A DNA stretch of 64,000 nucleotides from Flavipsychrobacter sp. (GCA_031292525.1 JARLGY010000053.1:123418-187417); one strand, 5' to 3'. Counted from the stretch's first letter, positions 44,918-57,379 are shown. Notes: generated from the sequence alone by a model not told the origin. Made by a program: numbers and translations.

Positions 44918-46498
44918 TTATTTTTTAAACTGCTGAGCCATTTCTTCGGCCATCTTTACCATTTTAGCAATGCCTTCTTCTGGCAATGCCCCTTTCTTAA
45001 AGTCAGCAAGTACACCTGGCAGGCGGCTATCCATAGCTTGCAGGAATGCTGCTTCAAATGCCTTTATGTTCTTCACCGGTATTTCGCGCATCAGGTTGTT
45101 TGTACCAAGGTATATCATTGCAACCTGTTTTTCTACGCTATATGGTGCAAATTGGCCTTGTTTCAGTATTTCCACGTTACGGCTACCCTTATCAAGTATC
45201 AGTTTTGTAGAGGCATCCAGGTCACCACCAAATTTAGAGAACGCTTCCAGTTCACGGTACTGGGCTTGGTCCAGTTTCAGTGTACCAGATACTTTCTTCA
45301 TCGATTTGATCTGTGCATTACCACCCACACGGCTTACAGAGATACCTACGTTAATAGCCGGGCGAATACCCGCAAGGAACAGGTTAGACTCCAGGAATAT
45401 CTGTCCGTCGGTGATAGAGATAACGTTGGTAGGGATGTATGCAGATACGTCACCAGCTTGTGTTTCGATGATTGGCAGGGCAGTTAATGAACCACCACCT
45501 TTCACCAAGTGACGAATGCTTTCAGGAAGATCGTTCATCTTGCTGGCAACCTCATCGTTAGCAATAACCTTAGCGGCACGCTCCAGCAAACGGCTGTGCA
45601 GGTAGAATACGTCACCTGGGTAAGCTTCACGTCCTGGTGGACGGCGCAGCAGCAACGATACCTCGCGGTAAGCCACAGCTTGTTTAGAAAGATCATCATA
45701 AACGATAAGTGCCGGACGACCAGTATCGCGGTAGAACTCACCTATTGCAGCACCGGCAAATGGCGCGTAGAACTGCTGTGGAGCAGGATCTGCGGCAGAT
45801 GCGGCAACTATTGTAGTGTAAGCCATTGCACCAGCATCTTCCAATGTTTTCATAACACCGGCAATAGTAGATGCCTTCTGACCAATAGCTACATATATAC
45901 AGAATACAGGCTTGCCTGCATCGTAAAATTCTTTTTGATTGATGATGGTATCGATACAGATAGCTGTTTTACCAGTCTGGCGGTCACCGATAACCAACTC
46001 ACGCTGTCCACGGCCGATAGGGATCATGGCATCGATAGCCTTGATACCAGTTTGCAATGGTTCTTTTACCGGCTCACGAAATACAACACCAGGTGCTTTA
46101 CGCTCCAGTGGCATTTCATATAGTTCGCCTTTCAACGGACCTTTACCATCTATTGGTTCACCCAATGTATTAATAACGCGGCCCAACATACCTTCGCCCA
46201 CCTTTATAGATGCGATCTGGCCTGTACGGGTCACTTTTGCGCCTTCTTTAATATCGCCGCTGTCACCCATCAATACCACACCCACATTATCTTCTTCCAG
46301 GTTAAGTGCTATGGCTTTTACTCCATTTTCAAATGCTACCAGTTCACCGCTGCGTACACCGTTAAGGCCATACACGCGGGCAATGCCATCGCCCACCTGC
46401 AATACGGTACCTACTTCTTCCAGGTTAGCGTTACCATCAAAACTGCTTAACTGTTGGCGCAGTATCGCCGATATTTCATCCGGTTTAATGTCAACCAT
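44918..46498 (-). CDS. atpA: F1 ATP synthase subunit alpha
   Basis: 526 residues. Contains the N-terminal beta-barrel ([14 protein letters not shown]), P-loop [14 protein letters not shown] (about 171-184), and the alpha signature region [17 protein letters not shown] with the arginine finger nearby. Alpha carries the non-catalytic nucleotide sites of the F1 hexamer and sits on the cytoplasmic side of the membrane. Last gene of atpBEFHA, ending at a strong terminator; atpG, which often follows atpA, is not here. Confidence 0.97.
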   Translation of the reverse strand: MVDIKPDEISAILRQQLSSFDGNANLEEVGTVLQVGDGIARVYGLNGVRSGELVAFENGVKAIALNLEEDNVGVVLMGDSGDIKEGAKVTRTGQIASIKVGEGMLGRVINTLGEPIDGKGPLKGELYEMPLERKAPGVVFREPVKEPLQTGIKAIDAMIPIGRGQRELVIGDRQTGKTAICIDTIINQKEFYDAGKPVFCIYVAIGQKASTIAGVMKTLEDAGAMAYTTIVAASAADPAPQQFYAPFAGAAIGEFYRDTGRPALIVYDDLSKQAVAYREVSLLLRRPPGREAYPGDVFYLHSRLLERAAKVIANDEVASKMNDLPESIRHLVKGGGSLTALPIIETQAGDVSAYIPTNVISITDGQIFLESNLFLAGIRPAINVGISVSRVGGNAQIKSMKKVSGTLKLDQAQYRELEAFSKFGGDLDASTKLILDKGSRNVEILKQGQFAPYSVEKQVAMIYLGTNNLMREIPVKNIKAFEAAFLQAMDSRLPGVLADFKKGALPEEGIAKMVKMAEEMAQQFKK

Positions 46499-46558
46499 GC
46501 TCTATGTTTTATTATTTAATTCAAAAATTTATATAAATACCAACGCTGTAGTTCAGCC

Positions 46559-47125
46559 TTAGTTCAATTTGCTTACATAACTATCGTCCAGGAACTGTGC
46601 TTTTATGTCTCTAAGATCGCGCAATACGCTTGCATCATAAAGCTTGTCTTCCATTTCAAGCACAAAACCACCAATAAGGTCAGGATTTACCGCTGTTGTA
46701 AGCTCTACTGTGCCTTTGTTGGTAAGGTTGTTACTGATGCGCGCCAATATACCTTGCTTCACAGCATCATTTACAGGGCGGGCGGTAGTGAGCTTTACGG
46801 TCTTGATATTCTTAAGTTCGCGGTATTGCTGTATATAGGCTGTTGCAATTTCGGGTAATGAAGCCTCACGACCTTTGTTCACCAGTAGCATAACGAAGGC
46901 AGTCGTCAATACATTTGTCCTGTTCAGCAATACTGCTTTCAGTATCTCAGCTTTCTTGTCTGCTTTAATAATAGGGCTGCGCAGCACATTTACAAACTCC
47001 CTGCTTTGGGTGCATATACCATCCAGCAACTGCATATCCACCAGGGTTGCATCCAGGCTGTTTTGTTCTATAGCAAGGTCTAATAACGATTTTGCGTAAC
47101 GTGAGGCAAGACGGGGATTCTGCAT
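46559..47125 (-). CDS. atpH: F1 ATP synthase subunit delta
   Basis: 188 residues. N-terminal helical bundle starting RLASRYAKSLLDLAIEQ, middle LRSPIIKADKKAEIL and LLVNKGREASLPEIATAY. The C-terminal part IGGFVLEMEDKLYDASVLRDL is the conserved delta/OSCP ending. It links the F1 head to the peripheral stalk. Between atpF and atpA. Confidence 0.95.
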   Translation of the reverse strand: MQNPRLASRYAKSLLDLAIEQNSLDATLVDMQLLDGICTQSREFVNVLRSPIIKADKKAEILKAVLLNRTNVLTTAFVMLLVNKGREASLPEIATAYIQQYRELKNIKTVKLTTARPVNDAVKQGILARISNNLTNKGTVELTTAVNPDLIGGFVLEMEDKLYDASVLRDLRDIKAQFLDDSYVSKLN

Positions 47126-47186
47126 TAATGTTAGTTTACTAGTATATACTAAGTATGTATCCTGTAATTAAATAAATTGTCAAGGC

Positions 47187-47681
47187 TTAGTTCAGCTTTA
47201 TATCGCTGGCAAGCTGATTCATGTAGCTATTCTGTGCTTCGTCTGTAGCCAGTTGTTTGCGCAGTATTTTTTCAGCCATTTCTACAGCAAGGTTGCCTAT
47301 TTCGTTCTTCACTTCAGTAAGGGCAGCCATTTTTTGTTGTTGTATCTGTTGCTGTGCATCGGCAAATATTTTGTTTGCTTCTGTTTTAGCCTGGTTCTTA
47401 GCTTCATTTACAATGCGGTCTTTTATTTCCTTGGCTTCGTTCAGCATAGCAGTACGCTCTTCACGTGCCTGCATCATCAGCTTTTCATTCTCAGATTTCA
47501 TCTGGCCCATTTCTTTTTTCAAACGGTCAGCAGTAGCTATAGAATCAGCAATGCCGCTTTCACGTTCGCCTAAAGCCTTTAATATAGGTTTCCAGGCAAA
47601 CTTGCCCAGGATAAAGAATACGCAAAGAAACGCGATGAGTGTCCAGAAAAATAAACCAAACTCCGGGGTCAGCAAATCCAT
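47187..47681 (-). CDS. atpF: FO ATP synthase subunit b
   Basis: 164 residues. One N-terminal membrane helix (FGLFFWTLIAFLCVFFILGKF), then a long charged coiled coil rich in Ala, Gln, Glu and Lys (about 30-160). It forms the peripheral stalk as a dimer. The stretch WKPILKALGERE after the helix is typical. Gene order E-F-H is normal. Confidence 0.95.
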   Translation of the reverse strand: MDLLTPEFGLFFWTLIAFLCVFFILGKFAWKPILKALGERESGIADSIATADRLKKEMGQMKSENEKLMMQAREERTAMLNEAKEIKDRIVNEAKNQAKTEANKIFADAQQQIQQQKMAALTEVKNEIGNLAVEMAEKILRKQLATDEAQNSYMNQLASDIKLN

Positions 47682-47808
47682 ATTATACTGTATTTATTGT
47701 ATTAAAAACTTATTTTATCAAAACTAAATTAAAATCTCCATTCACAAGTTGTAAAAAAACTGCATCCGCTGCCCTCTGCGTTGGATGCAGTAATTTTTTC
47801 GTGCCTGA

Positions 47809-49237
<1,429 letters not shown>

Positions 49238-49383
49238 AACGTACCCCTGAAAATTTGCGCAAATATACTGGTTTTCTATTCAAAAAAAAGATGATTACTG
49301 TTTTTTCGAAAAAGCAATACTTTATCAGCGAGTTATGAAGTTAAATTTATTATCTATATTATTCTAATCCCTTGTTTCATATG

Positions 49384-50682
49384 CTAATCTGCTTTTATCT
49401 TACCGAAATCATTCCAGTATTCTTTTTCGTTGATCCATATGCTGGGTAGTATGCGGTTATGCACTTGCCATGTTTGGAATATGTTGAGTACGATGAACGA
49501 CGCAAATACAATACAAAATACAACCCGCGTTGCCTGTTTACGTAACGATAGCCATTGTATAAGAGCCGCCAACGGGAAGGCCAGCAGTGCGTACGACTCT
49601 ATTAATGCCCGGGCACTAAAGCCACCCCCATAGGGCCAAAAGCTCCAACTGAATACAATATAAATGTTCAACACAGCAAATAATAGAATGGCAATACACA
49701 ATTGCCTGTTGTGTTTCCAAAAAGGGACAAACCCGGCTATACAGAACAAGGCCATGGGCGTATATACAAGCCAGCCCTTATTGTAACTGGTGAGTCCATC
49801 TAGAATATGGGGATGAGTAAAATCGAAGGTTTCGCCCTTGTAGCTATAAATGATCCAATGCCCTGTTATATAATGCCAGTAAGCAAACTGCAGCATAAGT
49901 ATTGCCACTGAAAACAAACAACCTGTTAGTACATAGCGATATTGAGAAATAAAGAATTTCCATTTTCTACCAATAGTATTTATCTCCTTATTGTACCAGC
50001 ACAAGGGTATGAGGATAGCAATTGCGTTAGTGGGCCTCACAATGGCTATAAGCCCCAGCAGAGCCCCAGCAACAACAATATGGCGGCCTGATTTTGTCCT
50101 GTACCATTCATCTGTACAGTATAATAATAAGCAGTACAAGCCAAAAGAGAACGGATGGCTCATACCCATATCAAATATAGAGTAGCACCACAAGTTAGTA
50201 CCAAACAATAACAGTGCTAGTGCAGCAGCCACAACCCCATCATTAAAATATCGCAAAAGCAACTTTCGCAAATAGAACAAACCAAGTACCAGCCAAAAGA
50301 TAGTAGCAATGCATACAGATATTTGGTAGGGTTCGCTATACCCGTAAAGCGCGGGATATCCTGTACAATCAGTATATAACTTCGCCAGCAGGAAAAATGG
50401 CAGCTCTAAAACGGCAACCCCGGCAGGATACTTATTTAAACGTCTTTTTGTAACGCTATCCTGGGAAATGGAATATCTTTTTACATCGCCTGTAGGTTGG
50501 TACTCGGCATCTACATGCTCGTAAAATGCAAGGTTTGCCAGGTCGTGATTAATGAATATTGCTGGCAGGTATAAGTAATAGCCAGCCTTATCCCAATTTA
50601 TAGTGTTATGGTAAGCGTTAAATGCAAATAGGTTAATAAAGAATAAAGCAATAAATAAAATTATTACAAGTTTGGACTTCAT
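49384..50682 (-). CDS. multipass membrane protein, putative GT-C glycosyltransferase
   Basis: 432 residues, about 10 membrane helices. The N-terminal loop after helix 1 (FNAYHNTINWDKAGYYLYLP) has an Asp where GT-C enzymes hold their catalytic acid, and RPTNAIAILIPL is common in DUF2029-like mannosyltransferases. Identity of donor and acceptor is unknown. No adjacent glycan gene on the same strand. Confidence 0.7.
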   Translation of the reverse strand: MKSKLVIILFIALFFINLFAFNAYHNTINWDKAGYYLYLPAIFINHDLANLAFYEHVDAEYQPTGDVKRYSISQDSVTKRRLNKYPAGVAVLELPFFLLAKLYTDCTGYPALYGYSEPYQISVCIATIFWLVLGLFYLRKLLLRYFNDGVVAAALALLLFGTNLWCYSIFDMGMSHPFSFGLYCLLLYCTDEWYRTKSGRHIVVAGALLGLIAIVRPTNAIAILIPLCWYNKEINTIGRKWKFFISQYRYVLTGCLFSVAILMLQFAYWHYITGHWIIYSYKGETFDFTHPHILDGLTSYNKGWLVYTPMALFCIAGFVPFWKHNRQLCIAILLFAVLNIYIVFSWSFWPYGGGFSARALIESYALLAFPLAALIQWLSLRKQATRVVFCIVFASFIVLNIFQTWQVHNRILPSIWINEKEYWNDFGKIKAD

Positions 50683-50818
50683 TAATAAGCTGTGTCTTTA
50701 TTATTATATTATACTTCAAAGATAAAGAATATGGTGACTTGACTATTTTCCGTTTTCATTGATAAAATATCTCATTAATTTCAACACCAGTCTTCATGAT
50801 GTTTTATAAAGGTCTACT

Positions 50819-52297
50819 ATGTTCAAACCTACGAATAGTTTACATCAACTTATTATGTTCACTTGCGCGGTGATTTTGTTGCTTTTTGTTGCGTATAAAA
50901 GCAGCATAACCTCTTTTACACACGACGAAAGTTATACTTACGAACATTTCGTGACAACAAGATATATGGATATAGTATCATATTCCTATCCGCATACTAA
51001 CAACCATATTCTGAATACACTTATGATGAAATTATCAGGTAAGATTTTCGGAGTTAGTGAATTAAGCCTACGATTACATAGTTTGATAAGTCTATTTACT
51101 TACTTGTGTGCTTGTATTTTTCTATTGAAGGATTTACCTAAACAAATAAAAATCGCATGTTTTTTTATGCTTGTAGCAAATCCTTTTTTAATTGATTTTT
51201 TTGGATTAGCAAGAGGCTATGGGTTAGCAATAAGTTTAATGATGGCAGGAATCTATTTTATATGGAGATGGTTAAAAACAAGTAAACTGATAAACTTATT
51301 AGTATTTAACATTTGCGCGATGCTGGCGACATACAGCCACTTTACTCTTATAAATTTTTATGTGGCTGCTTTTCTGGCTATTAATGCCGTAGAGTATTAT
51401 AAGATAAAAAATGCTTTTGGCAGTTTAGCTGTCAACTATAGCAAACCAATACTTCGCCTGCTCATTATTAATGGTATAAACATTCTTTTTATGTTTATAA
51501 CAACTCTGCTATTGTGGGAACCGTTACGGAAAATAACGAAAATACACATGTTTGAATATGGAGGTAATAAGGGCTTAGTCTCTGATACTATATATTCCCT
51601 TATAGTATCTTCCTTTTACCATGTAACGGTCTCATACTTTTGGGGCATGGCATTGAGTTGGGTTGTTGCAATTACTATACTGAGCATATTTATCAAATGG
51701 CTATATACTATGTTCAGAAAAAGAAAAAGTTTTCTCACTGAATCTTACATGTTGATCTTTTTAAACTGCACTCTAGTCGTGATATTATTGTGCAGTGTAA
51801 TTCAGCACTATATTTTAGATAATGATTATTTCATTGGCAGATTCGCACTGTTTTTATATCCTTTGTTCATTTTAAATGTTTGTTTTTCATTTAGAATTAT
51901 ACATAATAATTTCCCTAAAATTGTTATAACAGTTGGCAATATATTTGGAATAATTCTTTTGATAAATTTTTTGTATAATGCCAATGTCAAATCTTATCTC
52001 GACTGGGAATATGATAGTGATACAAAACATATGATGAACATTCTTGAGAAACATCACGATAAGTATGCAATGGGGCAAAATATAAAATTGGGTATAACCT
52101 GGTATTTTGAACCGACGGTAAATTTCTATAGAATAACTAAAAAATTAGATTGGCTAGAACCCGCCGATAGAGAAGGCTTGTTGAAGAGTGATAATTATAT
52201 TTATGCTGAAAAAAACGAAGTTGCTAATTTCAAAACAATGAGACAACAAGTACTATTTTCTTCAGAAGGAGGCGCAACCTTAGTTTACATTAAATGA
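50819..52297 (+). CDS. multipass membrane protein, putative GT39-like glycosyltransferase
   Basis: 492 residues with about 11 membrane helices. The first loop SFTHDESYTYEHFVTTR carries an Asp-Glu pair like the catalytic site of ArnT/PMT enzymes, followed by NNHILNTLMMKLSGKIFGVSELSLRL, the pattern in which such loops re-enter the membrane. The gene is distinctly AT-rich compared with the surrounding housekeeping genes, possibly a sign of transfer. Divergent from 49384-50682. Confidence 0.72.
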   Translation: MFKPTNSLHQLIMFTCAVILLLFVAYKSSITSFTHDESYTYEHFVTTRYMDIVSYSYPHTNNHILNTLMMKLSGKIFGVSELSLRLHSLISLFTYLCACIFLLKDLPKQIKIACFFMLVANPFLIDFFGLARGYGLAISLMMAGIYFIWRWLKTSKLINLLVFNICAMLATYSHFTLINFYVAAFLAINAVEYYKIKNAFGSLAVNYSKPILRLLIINGINILFMFITTLLLWEPLRKITKIHMFEYGGNKGLVSDTIYSLIVSSFYHVTVSYFWGMALSWVVAITILSIFIKWLYTMFRKRKSFLTESYMLIFLNCTLVVILLCSVIQHYILDNDYFIGRFALFLYPLFILNVCFSFRIIHNNFPKIVITVGNIFGIILLINFLYNANVKSYLDWEYDSDTKHMMNILEKHHDKYAMGQNIKLGITWYFEPTVNFYRITKKLDWLEPADREGLLKSDNYIYAEKNEVANFKTMRQQVLFSSEGGATLVYIK

Positions 52298-52310
52298 AGT
52301 GTGTATAAAA

Positions 52311-52340
52311 TAAGGGGATGCCAGTGTTAGTATCCCCTTA
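52311..52340 (-). terminator. intrinsic terminator between convergent genes
   Basis: TAAGGGGAT pairs perfectly with ATCCCCTTA around a 12-base loop. On the minus strand it is followed by a T-rich TTTTAT, so it mainly serves the T9SS gene at 52357-54330, and perhaps both. Confidence 0.7.
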
Positions 52341-52356
52341 AGTGTTCCGCATTAAA

Positions 52357-54330
52357 TTAATTTACCGTAAGTTTTGCTGTTATTTTTTTTAGGTTAGAAG
52401 TCATTTCAATAAAATATGTACCAGGAATAAAATTATTTACATTCTCAGTCAATGTAAAACTACCTTTAGCATAAGGTGCGTTATCCGATATTGTTTTGAT
52501 AAGGTTACCTTTCATGTCCGTCATTGAGATATTAATTTTGCTTGGCTCGTCAATAGTGAAATTGATATTTACTTCCTTATTGGCAGGATTGGGGAAAACG
52601 TTTAGGCTTAAATTTGATGCTGTTGTGTCCTGATACTTTGCCACTGCTAAAGTTGCCGGATCAGTCATTACCTTTTGTTTACGTTCCAAGCTTTGAGGAA
52701 TGCTATTCGAACAGAAGTTGCTATTTGTTACAACAATTTCTTTATTTAAAGCGATTACGTCGTTGTTATATGGGAAAGATGCATTATCGTCTCTTAAACC
52801 TATATTATACGTGCCGGGAGGTAAATTAGATAATACTCTTTCTTTTCCATAAGTCATGGGATACCAATTATTTGTAGTTACATCGAGTATATGCCATGTA
52901 TATATATTTAACACGTCTGGAGTGGTAACATTAAGGTCATATATTTCCTGAGTGGCATTATTACAATCCTTTATGCATTTGTGTGTTACTGTGTAGTAAG
53001 GCTGATCATTTAACTTCCAGATTTCATTTTGGACAGTACCGATTACACCAGGGAAATTTGTCATATAATAATTAGTTGCATATCCATAATTTTGAGAGCC
53101 CCACCATAACAAAGGTGTTTCACCCGGCATTTCTAAGTATCCTCTGTGGATAACGTCATTTTTTATGGCGTTTGCGGCATTTTTTAAAAAATAGGATTGA
53201 CATTGTTCTCCGAGTAAATAATACCACGTAATTTCATCAACATTCCAAGGTCCATTTCCATTTCCTTGTATTCCTGTCGGCCATCCATTATATCCAAAAG
53301 AACCGCTAGCATCAAATACAAAAACTACAGGTATATTATCGATGGCAATGCCATCAGGTGATATGCCCCCAGTATATCCTTGAAATTGAGGGTTTAATGC
53401 TGCGAAATTAATTTCTGCCATATACTGGGCGCTACAAGGGGTGCTAGCATATGAATTAGTTGTTGGGTCAGGCCGTATAGGAGACTGAAGAAAGTCAAAG
53501 ATAAGTTGGTTGGTGAAATTATAATATATTGGTCTATCAACTCCTGCTGTAATCAAAACGAAAGTATTATTGTTTTGTGCGTATGTTCTTATTTTGGTAA
53601 ATAAATCGTACGTTTTGGTATATCCTGGAGCGTCATTCGCAAATGTTCTATCAAACCATGCCATGGATAAGGAATTACAACCCATGTCAATATATACTGT
53701 TGCCAAATAATAAAACCACATTCTTGTCTGAATTCTATTGATATCTGGCACATATGTGTTGGGTTGATATCCAATTTGACTTGGCTGCATATTAGAAGCT
53801 GTATTCTTTATTTGGTTAATATTGAATTGAGTTGGGTATGAATTATTCCCATATGCAGCTATGAAATCTGGATCCCCTTGAAAAGCTGATACTACAAAGT
53901 ATGGAATTGCAACATTGTTAATATCGGTTGTAACAGCTTCATATAAACTTGCTTCAAATATTGGAATCCTAACAGAAGCATTAATATATATATTATCAAC
54001 ATCCCAAATGCATTGTTTTTCGTTATTATAAATACTGCCGGTAGTAGTATTGGGTATCATTTGAGTTTCTGATAGTCCCCACGCTCCTATTGCAGAAATA
54101 TAACCAGGAGTAAGGTTTTTTAAAAGATTTAATTCCCCATTATAAACAGTAGGTTGATTAATTAAACTATATAATAGTGTCATATTCATCGATTTAGAAA
54201 GATATCGATCTAAAAGTCCATAATTACAAGAATTTACATAAGGGAAATTTGTCGGCGGAGGTATATGGCCTTGAGAATTTCCCTTCAAAAAAAATCCCAA
54301 AAGGGGAATTAAAATTAACATCTTTTTCAT
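52357..54330 (-). CDS. large secreted protein with T9SS type A sorting domain
   Basis: 657 residues. Signal peptide about 1-19 (GNSQ). The ~480-residue middle has Asn/Tyr-rich alpha/beta character with Trp-rich segments (NVDEITWYYLLGEQC, PGETPLLWWGSQNYGY, YIDMGCNSLSMAWFDRTF). This could be a TIM-barrel-like fold, but I cannot name the family. A short beta domain precedes the T9SS type A domain (SLNVFPNPANKEVNI, MTDMKGNLIKTI, NFIPGTYFIEM, KITAKLTVN). Strongly AT-rich, like the neighbour at 50819. Exported across the outer membrane; role unknown. Confidence 0.78.
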   Translation of the reverse strand: MKKMLILIPLLGFFLKGNSQGHIPPPTNFPYVNSCNYGLLDRYLSKSMNMTLLYSLINQPTVYNGELNLLKNLTPGYISAIGAWGLSETQMIPNTTTGSIYNNEKQCIWDVDNIYINASVRIPIFEASLYEAVTTDINNVAIPYFVVSAFQGDPDFIAAYGNNSYPTQFNINQIKNTASNMQPSQIGYQPNTYVPDINRIQTRMWFYYLATVYIDMGCNSLSMAWFDRTFANDAPGYTKTYDLFTKIRTYAQNNNTFVLITAGVDRPIYYNFTNQLIFDFLQSPIRPDPTTNSYASTPCSAQYMAEINFAALNPQFQGYTGGISPDGIAIDNIPVVFVFDASGSFGYNGWPTGIQGNGNGPWNVDEITWYYLLGEQCQSYFLKNAANAIKNDVIHRGYLEMPGETPLLWWGSQNYGYATNYYMTNFPGVIGTVQNEIWKLNDQPYYTVTHKCIKDCNNATQEIYDLNVTTPDVLNIYTWHILDVTTNNWYPMTYGKERVLSNLPPGTYNIGLRDDNASFPYNNDVIALNKEIVVTNSNFCSNSIPQSLERKQKVMTDPATLAVAKYQDTTASNLSLNVFPNPANKEVNINFTIDEPSKINISMTDMKGNLIKTISDNAPYAKGSFTLTENVNNFIPGTYFIEMTSNLKKITAKLTVN

Positions 54331-54585
54331 AAGTTAGATTTTTGTTAAAATAAAGATAAAGATATTTTTTAAGATTTCAATAATAGGAGGGTTATTTTAT
54401 CCTTAATAAAATATCGAATAAATAATATCGTATAAAGAGTGGCCTTACAATTTGGAACCATAAGTAAAACATATCTTTCGATGCCGGAATGGCTACGATC
54501 CCATTGTATAATAAATAGTACAATAAAGTTTGTAAATAAATATATTGTGCTGATTTTAAGTAGCACATATCTATAAACCTACAAA

Positions 54586-56010
54586 TTGGTATTCAGTAGC
54601 GTTGTATTTCTATTTTACTTTCTGCCTGTATTTTTTACGGTCTATTACCTGGCACCCAAGAACTTCAAAAATCCTATCATCCTTATTGGGAGCGTATTTT
54701 TTTATGCATGGGGTGCTCCGCGTTTTATATTTGTTATACTGGGCACCACTTTAGTAGATTTTTATATTGTGAGGGCTATGGATAATAGCCCGGCAAAACA
54801 TTGGCGCAAACTCTTGCTTGCAGTTTCATTATCCATCAATCTAGGGTTACTTGTTTATTTTAAATACAGTAATTTCTTTGTTGACAATTTTAACTATGTA
54901 CTCACGATCAGTGGTGTAAGGCCAGTTAAATGGATGCAACTTGTGCTGCCAATTGGCATCTCTTTCTATACTTTCGAAACCATTACTTACGTCGTTGATG
55001 TATATCGCAAAGTGCATAAACCCCTTCGTAATTTTTGGGATTACCAGCTCTACATCATTCTATTCCCCAAACTAATAGCTGGGCCCATTGTAAGGTATCA
55101 TGATATTGCAGGGCAACTATATGACAGAAGCTATTATGAAACCGCAGAATACAGGTTGCGCGGCATGTATCGTTTTGCAATAGGCCTGGGCAAGAAAGTA
55201 CTTATTGCTAACGTGCTGGGCTTTGCAGTTGATAGCATACTGAATGTGCCTGCCAATGCCCAATTAGGAACATATGTTGCCTGGATAGGCGCACTTAGCT
55301 ATACCTTCCAGATATACTTCGACTTTTCAGGTTACTCTGATATGGCTATTGGGCTATGCCTTATGATGGGGTTCAGGATACCTGAGAACTTTAATAATCC
55401 ATATACCGCTACATCTATTACCGATTTTTGGCGAAGGTGGCACATCAGCCTGGGTAACTGGATGCGCAACTACCTTTATATCCCTTTGGGTGGTAACCGC
55501 GGCAAGCAATGGCGGGTATATTTAAACCTTGCTTTAGTATTCCTGGCCAGTGGTTTATGGCATGGTGCAGCGTGGGGGTTTGTTATATGGGGCGCCTACC
55601 ATGGGCTCTTTCTTATAGTGGAACGTTTATTCTTATTGCGGTGGTTGGCCAGGATAGGTAAAGCAGCTTGCATATATACATTTGTAGTAGTGTTAAGCGG
55701 ATGGGTATTTTTTAGGTTAGTGCAATTCAAACCTTCTATAGCCTACCTAAAAACTATGTTCATTTGGCAACAAGGCACCTCCAACTGGCATCCCACAAAC
55801 GATTTGTATTTTACGTTGGCTACTGCTGCATTTTTCTCATTCTTCACGCTATCAGCTGTAGGCAGGCGCATACAGGAAAAAGTATTTTTTAGTAATTATA
55901 CCATACGCAGGCATTACCTGGTAGCTCCTGTGGCAATTATCCTAATTATTCTTTCCGCCGCACGTATCACATCAGTATCGTTTAACCCTTTTATTTACTT
56001 TAGGTTTTAA
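54586..56010 (+). CDS. MBOAT O-acyltransferase (AlgI/PatA-like)
   Basis: 474 residues, TTG start; the family N-terminus (VFSSVVFLFYFLPVFFTVYY) begins right at the TTG and no ATG lies upstream. About 11 membrane helices. MBOAT hallmarks: FWRRWHISLGNWMRNYLYIP and the catalytic His in GLWHGAAWGFVIWG. These enzymes move acetyl (acyl) groups across the inner membrane for O-acetylation of a polysaccharide or peptidoglycan. The SGNH-type partner follows after 4 bases, which is the classic AlgI-AlgJ arrangement. Confidence 0.92.
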   Translation: MVFSSVVFLFYFLPVFFTVYYLAPKNFKNPIILIGSVFFYAWGAPRFIFVILGTTLVDFYIVRAMDNSPAKHWRKLLLAVSLSINLGLLVYFKYSNFFVDNFNYVLTISGVRPVKWMQLVLPIGISFYTFETITYVVDVYRKVHKPLRNFWDYQLYIILFPKLIAGPIVRYHDIAGQLYDRSYYETAEYRLRGMYRFAIGLGKKVLIANVLGFAVDSILNVPANAQLGTYVAWIGALSYTFQIYFDFSGYSDMAIGLCLMMGFRIPENFNNPYTATSITDFWRRWHISLGNWMRNYLYIPLGGNRGKQWRVYLNLALVFLASGLWHGAAWGFVIWGAYHGLFLIVERLFLLRWLARIGKAACIYTFVVVLSGWVFFRLVQFKPSIAYLKTMFIWQQGTSNWHPTNDLYFTLATAAFFSFFTLSAVGRRIQEKVFFSNYTIRRHYLVAPVAIILIILSAARITSVSFNPFIYFRF

Positions 56011-56014
56011 CGCT

Positions 56015-57193
56015 ATGATATTTAAAACTGCACGCGGCCGCATCTTCTTCATATTCCTGGCCATGCTATGGATACCCTTCCTGCAACAAAAATTTCGCAT
56101 CACCAAAAGTGGAACGCTGCATGGCTACAATGTGCTGCATCACCATTTCCCATTTACCTGGAAAGGATGGTGGAATGGCACTTATCAAAGCAATGAGAAT
56201 GATTTTCTGAATGACAGCATGGGTTACCGTACAATGCTTCTACGCTTGAATAATCAGGTAGATTATTCGTTGTTTAAAAAGGTGCATGCAAATGGAATCG
56301 TTGTAGGTAAGGACAAATACATGTACGAAACAGGATACATTGATGATTATTGTGGCGTCAATTATGTGGGCGATATAACGATAAAGAATAAACTTACACG
56401 GTTAAAAAAGATACAGGACACGCTGGCAAAACTTGGCAAAACCCTGCTTGTGGTATATGCGCCATCTAAAGTTTATTATTACCCTGAGTATTTACCTGAT
56501 AGCATGAAGTGTGCGGAGGCTGTGAACAGCAATTATAAAAGCTATACACGTATCAGCGATTCTCTTGGCATTAATGAAATAGATTGCAATGGTTGGTTTA
56601 GGGGGTTAAAAGGTAAACGAGACAATATTTTTACGAGACCCGGAACGCACTGGACGGCTTATGGTGCGCAACTGGCTACCGATAGTATTGTGAGGTACAT
56701 CAGCCGGGTAAGAAATATACGTATGCCACAGGCCATCAGCAGGAAAATAACACGTACTACCATTCCGCAGGCACAGGAATGGGATCTGGAAGCGGCATTC
56801 AACCTTTTGTTCCGTATAACTAAAGATACTTTTACCCATCAGGAAGTTGTGTATTCCAAAGATTCAACGCTTACCAGGCCATCCGTCATTCTTATCGGCG
56901 ATAGCTTTGGTTGGACAATTGTGGGTAATGATTTACTAAAACCTGTTAGTAACTATTGGGAATTTTGGTATTACTTTGGTGAGGTATATAACCAACAAAT
57001 TACCGAAGGCATTGAACCCGGCCAAAAGATAGCGGAGTATGATTGGATGGATAAAGTGCTGCACAAAGATGTGGTTATATTACTTTATACCACAGAGAAC
57101 TTACCCGTTTTTGGTAATGGTTTTATCGAGCAATCCTGTAAATACTTTGATTTTGATTCACGATCGAGCGATTTACAGCAAATAAAAAAATGA
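56015..57193 (+). CDS. AlgJ/AlgX-like SGNH O-acetyltransferase partner
   Basis: 392 residues. N-terminal membrane anchor (FFIFLAMLWIPFLQ), then a periplasmic SGNH-like domain with VVYAPSKVYYYPEYLP, RPGTHWTAYGAQLATDSI and the nucleophile motif VILIGDSFGW. In AlgJ/AlgX the His is preceded by Asp (DTHW). Here it is GTHW, which I believe is common in Bacteroidota relatives, but it changes the textbook triad. It should take the acetyl group from the MBOAT protein and place it on a glycan. Translationally close to the MBOAT gene (4-base gap). Confidence 0.85.
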   Translation: MIFKTARGRIFFIFLAMLWIPFLQQKFRITKSGTLHGYNVLHHHFPFTWKGWWNGTYQSNENDFLNDSMGYRTMLLRLNNQVDYSLFKKVHANGIVVGKDKYMYETGYIDDYCGVNYVGDITIKNKLTRLKKIQDTLAKLGKTLLVVYAPSKVYYYPEYLPDSMKCAEAVNSNYKSYTRISDSLGINEIDCNGWFRGLKGKRDNIFTRPGTHWTAYGAQLATDSIVRYISRVRNIRMPQAISRKITRTTIPQAQEWDLEAAFNLLFRITKDTFTHQEVVYSKDSTLTRPSVILIGDSFGWTIVGNDLLKPVSNYWEFWYYFGEVYNQQITEGIEPGQKIAEYDWMDKVLHKDVVILLYTTENLPVFGNGFIEQSCKYFDFDSRSSDLQQIKK

Positions 57194-57379
57194 TATCTGT
57201 TTTCTGTGGGCATATAAACTACTTACATATCGCAAACATGTGCAAAACACATATACTCGTTAACGTTTAGTTGTTGCAGTTTTCCTTTCGGTTATTATAT
57301 CGACCTTGCACTTTGATTGAGGGAATTAGCCCGATAATTACTTTATAATTAAACAGTATTAAATAGTAAACGTGGAGTA

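Noticed and set aside
45509..46123. 204-codon forward frame opposite atpA
   Set aside because: It is a shadow of the highly conserved atpA coding strand and has no recognisable features.
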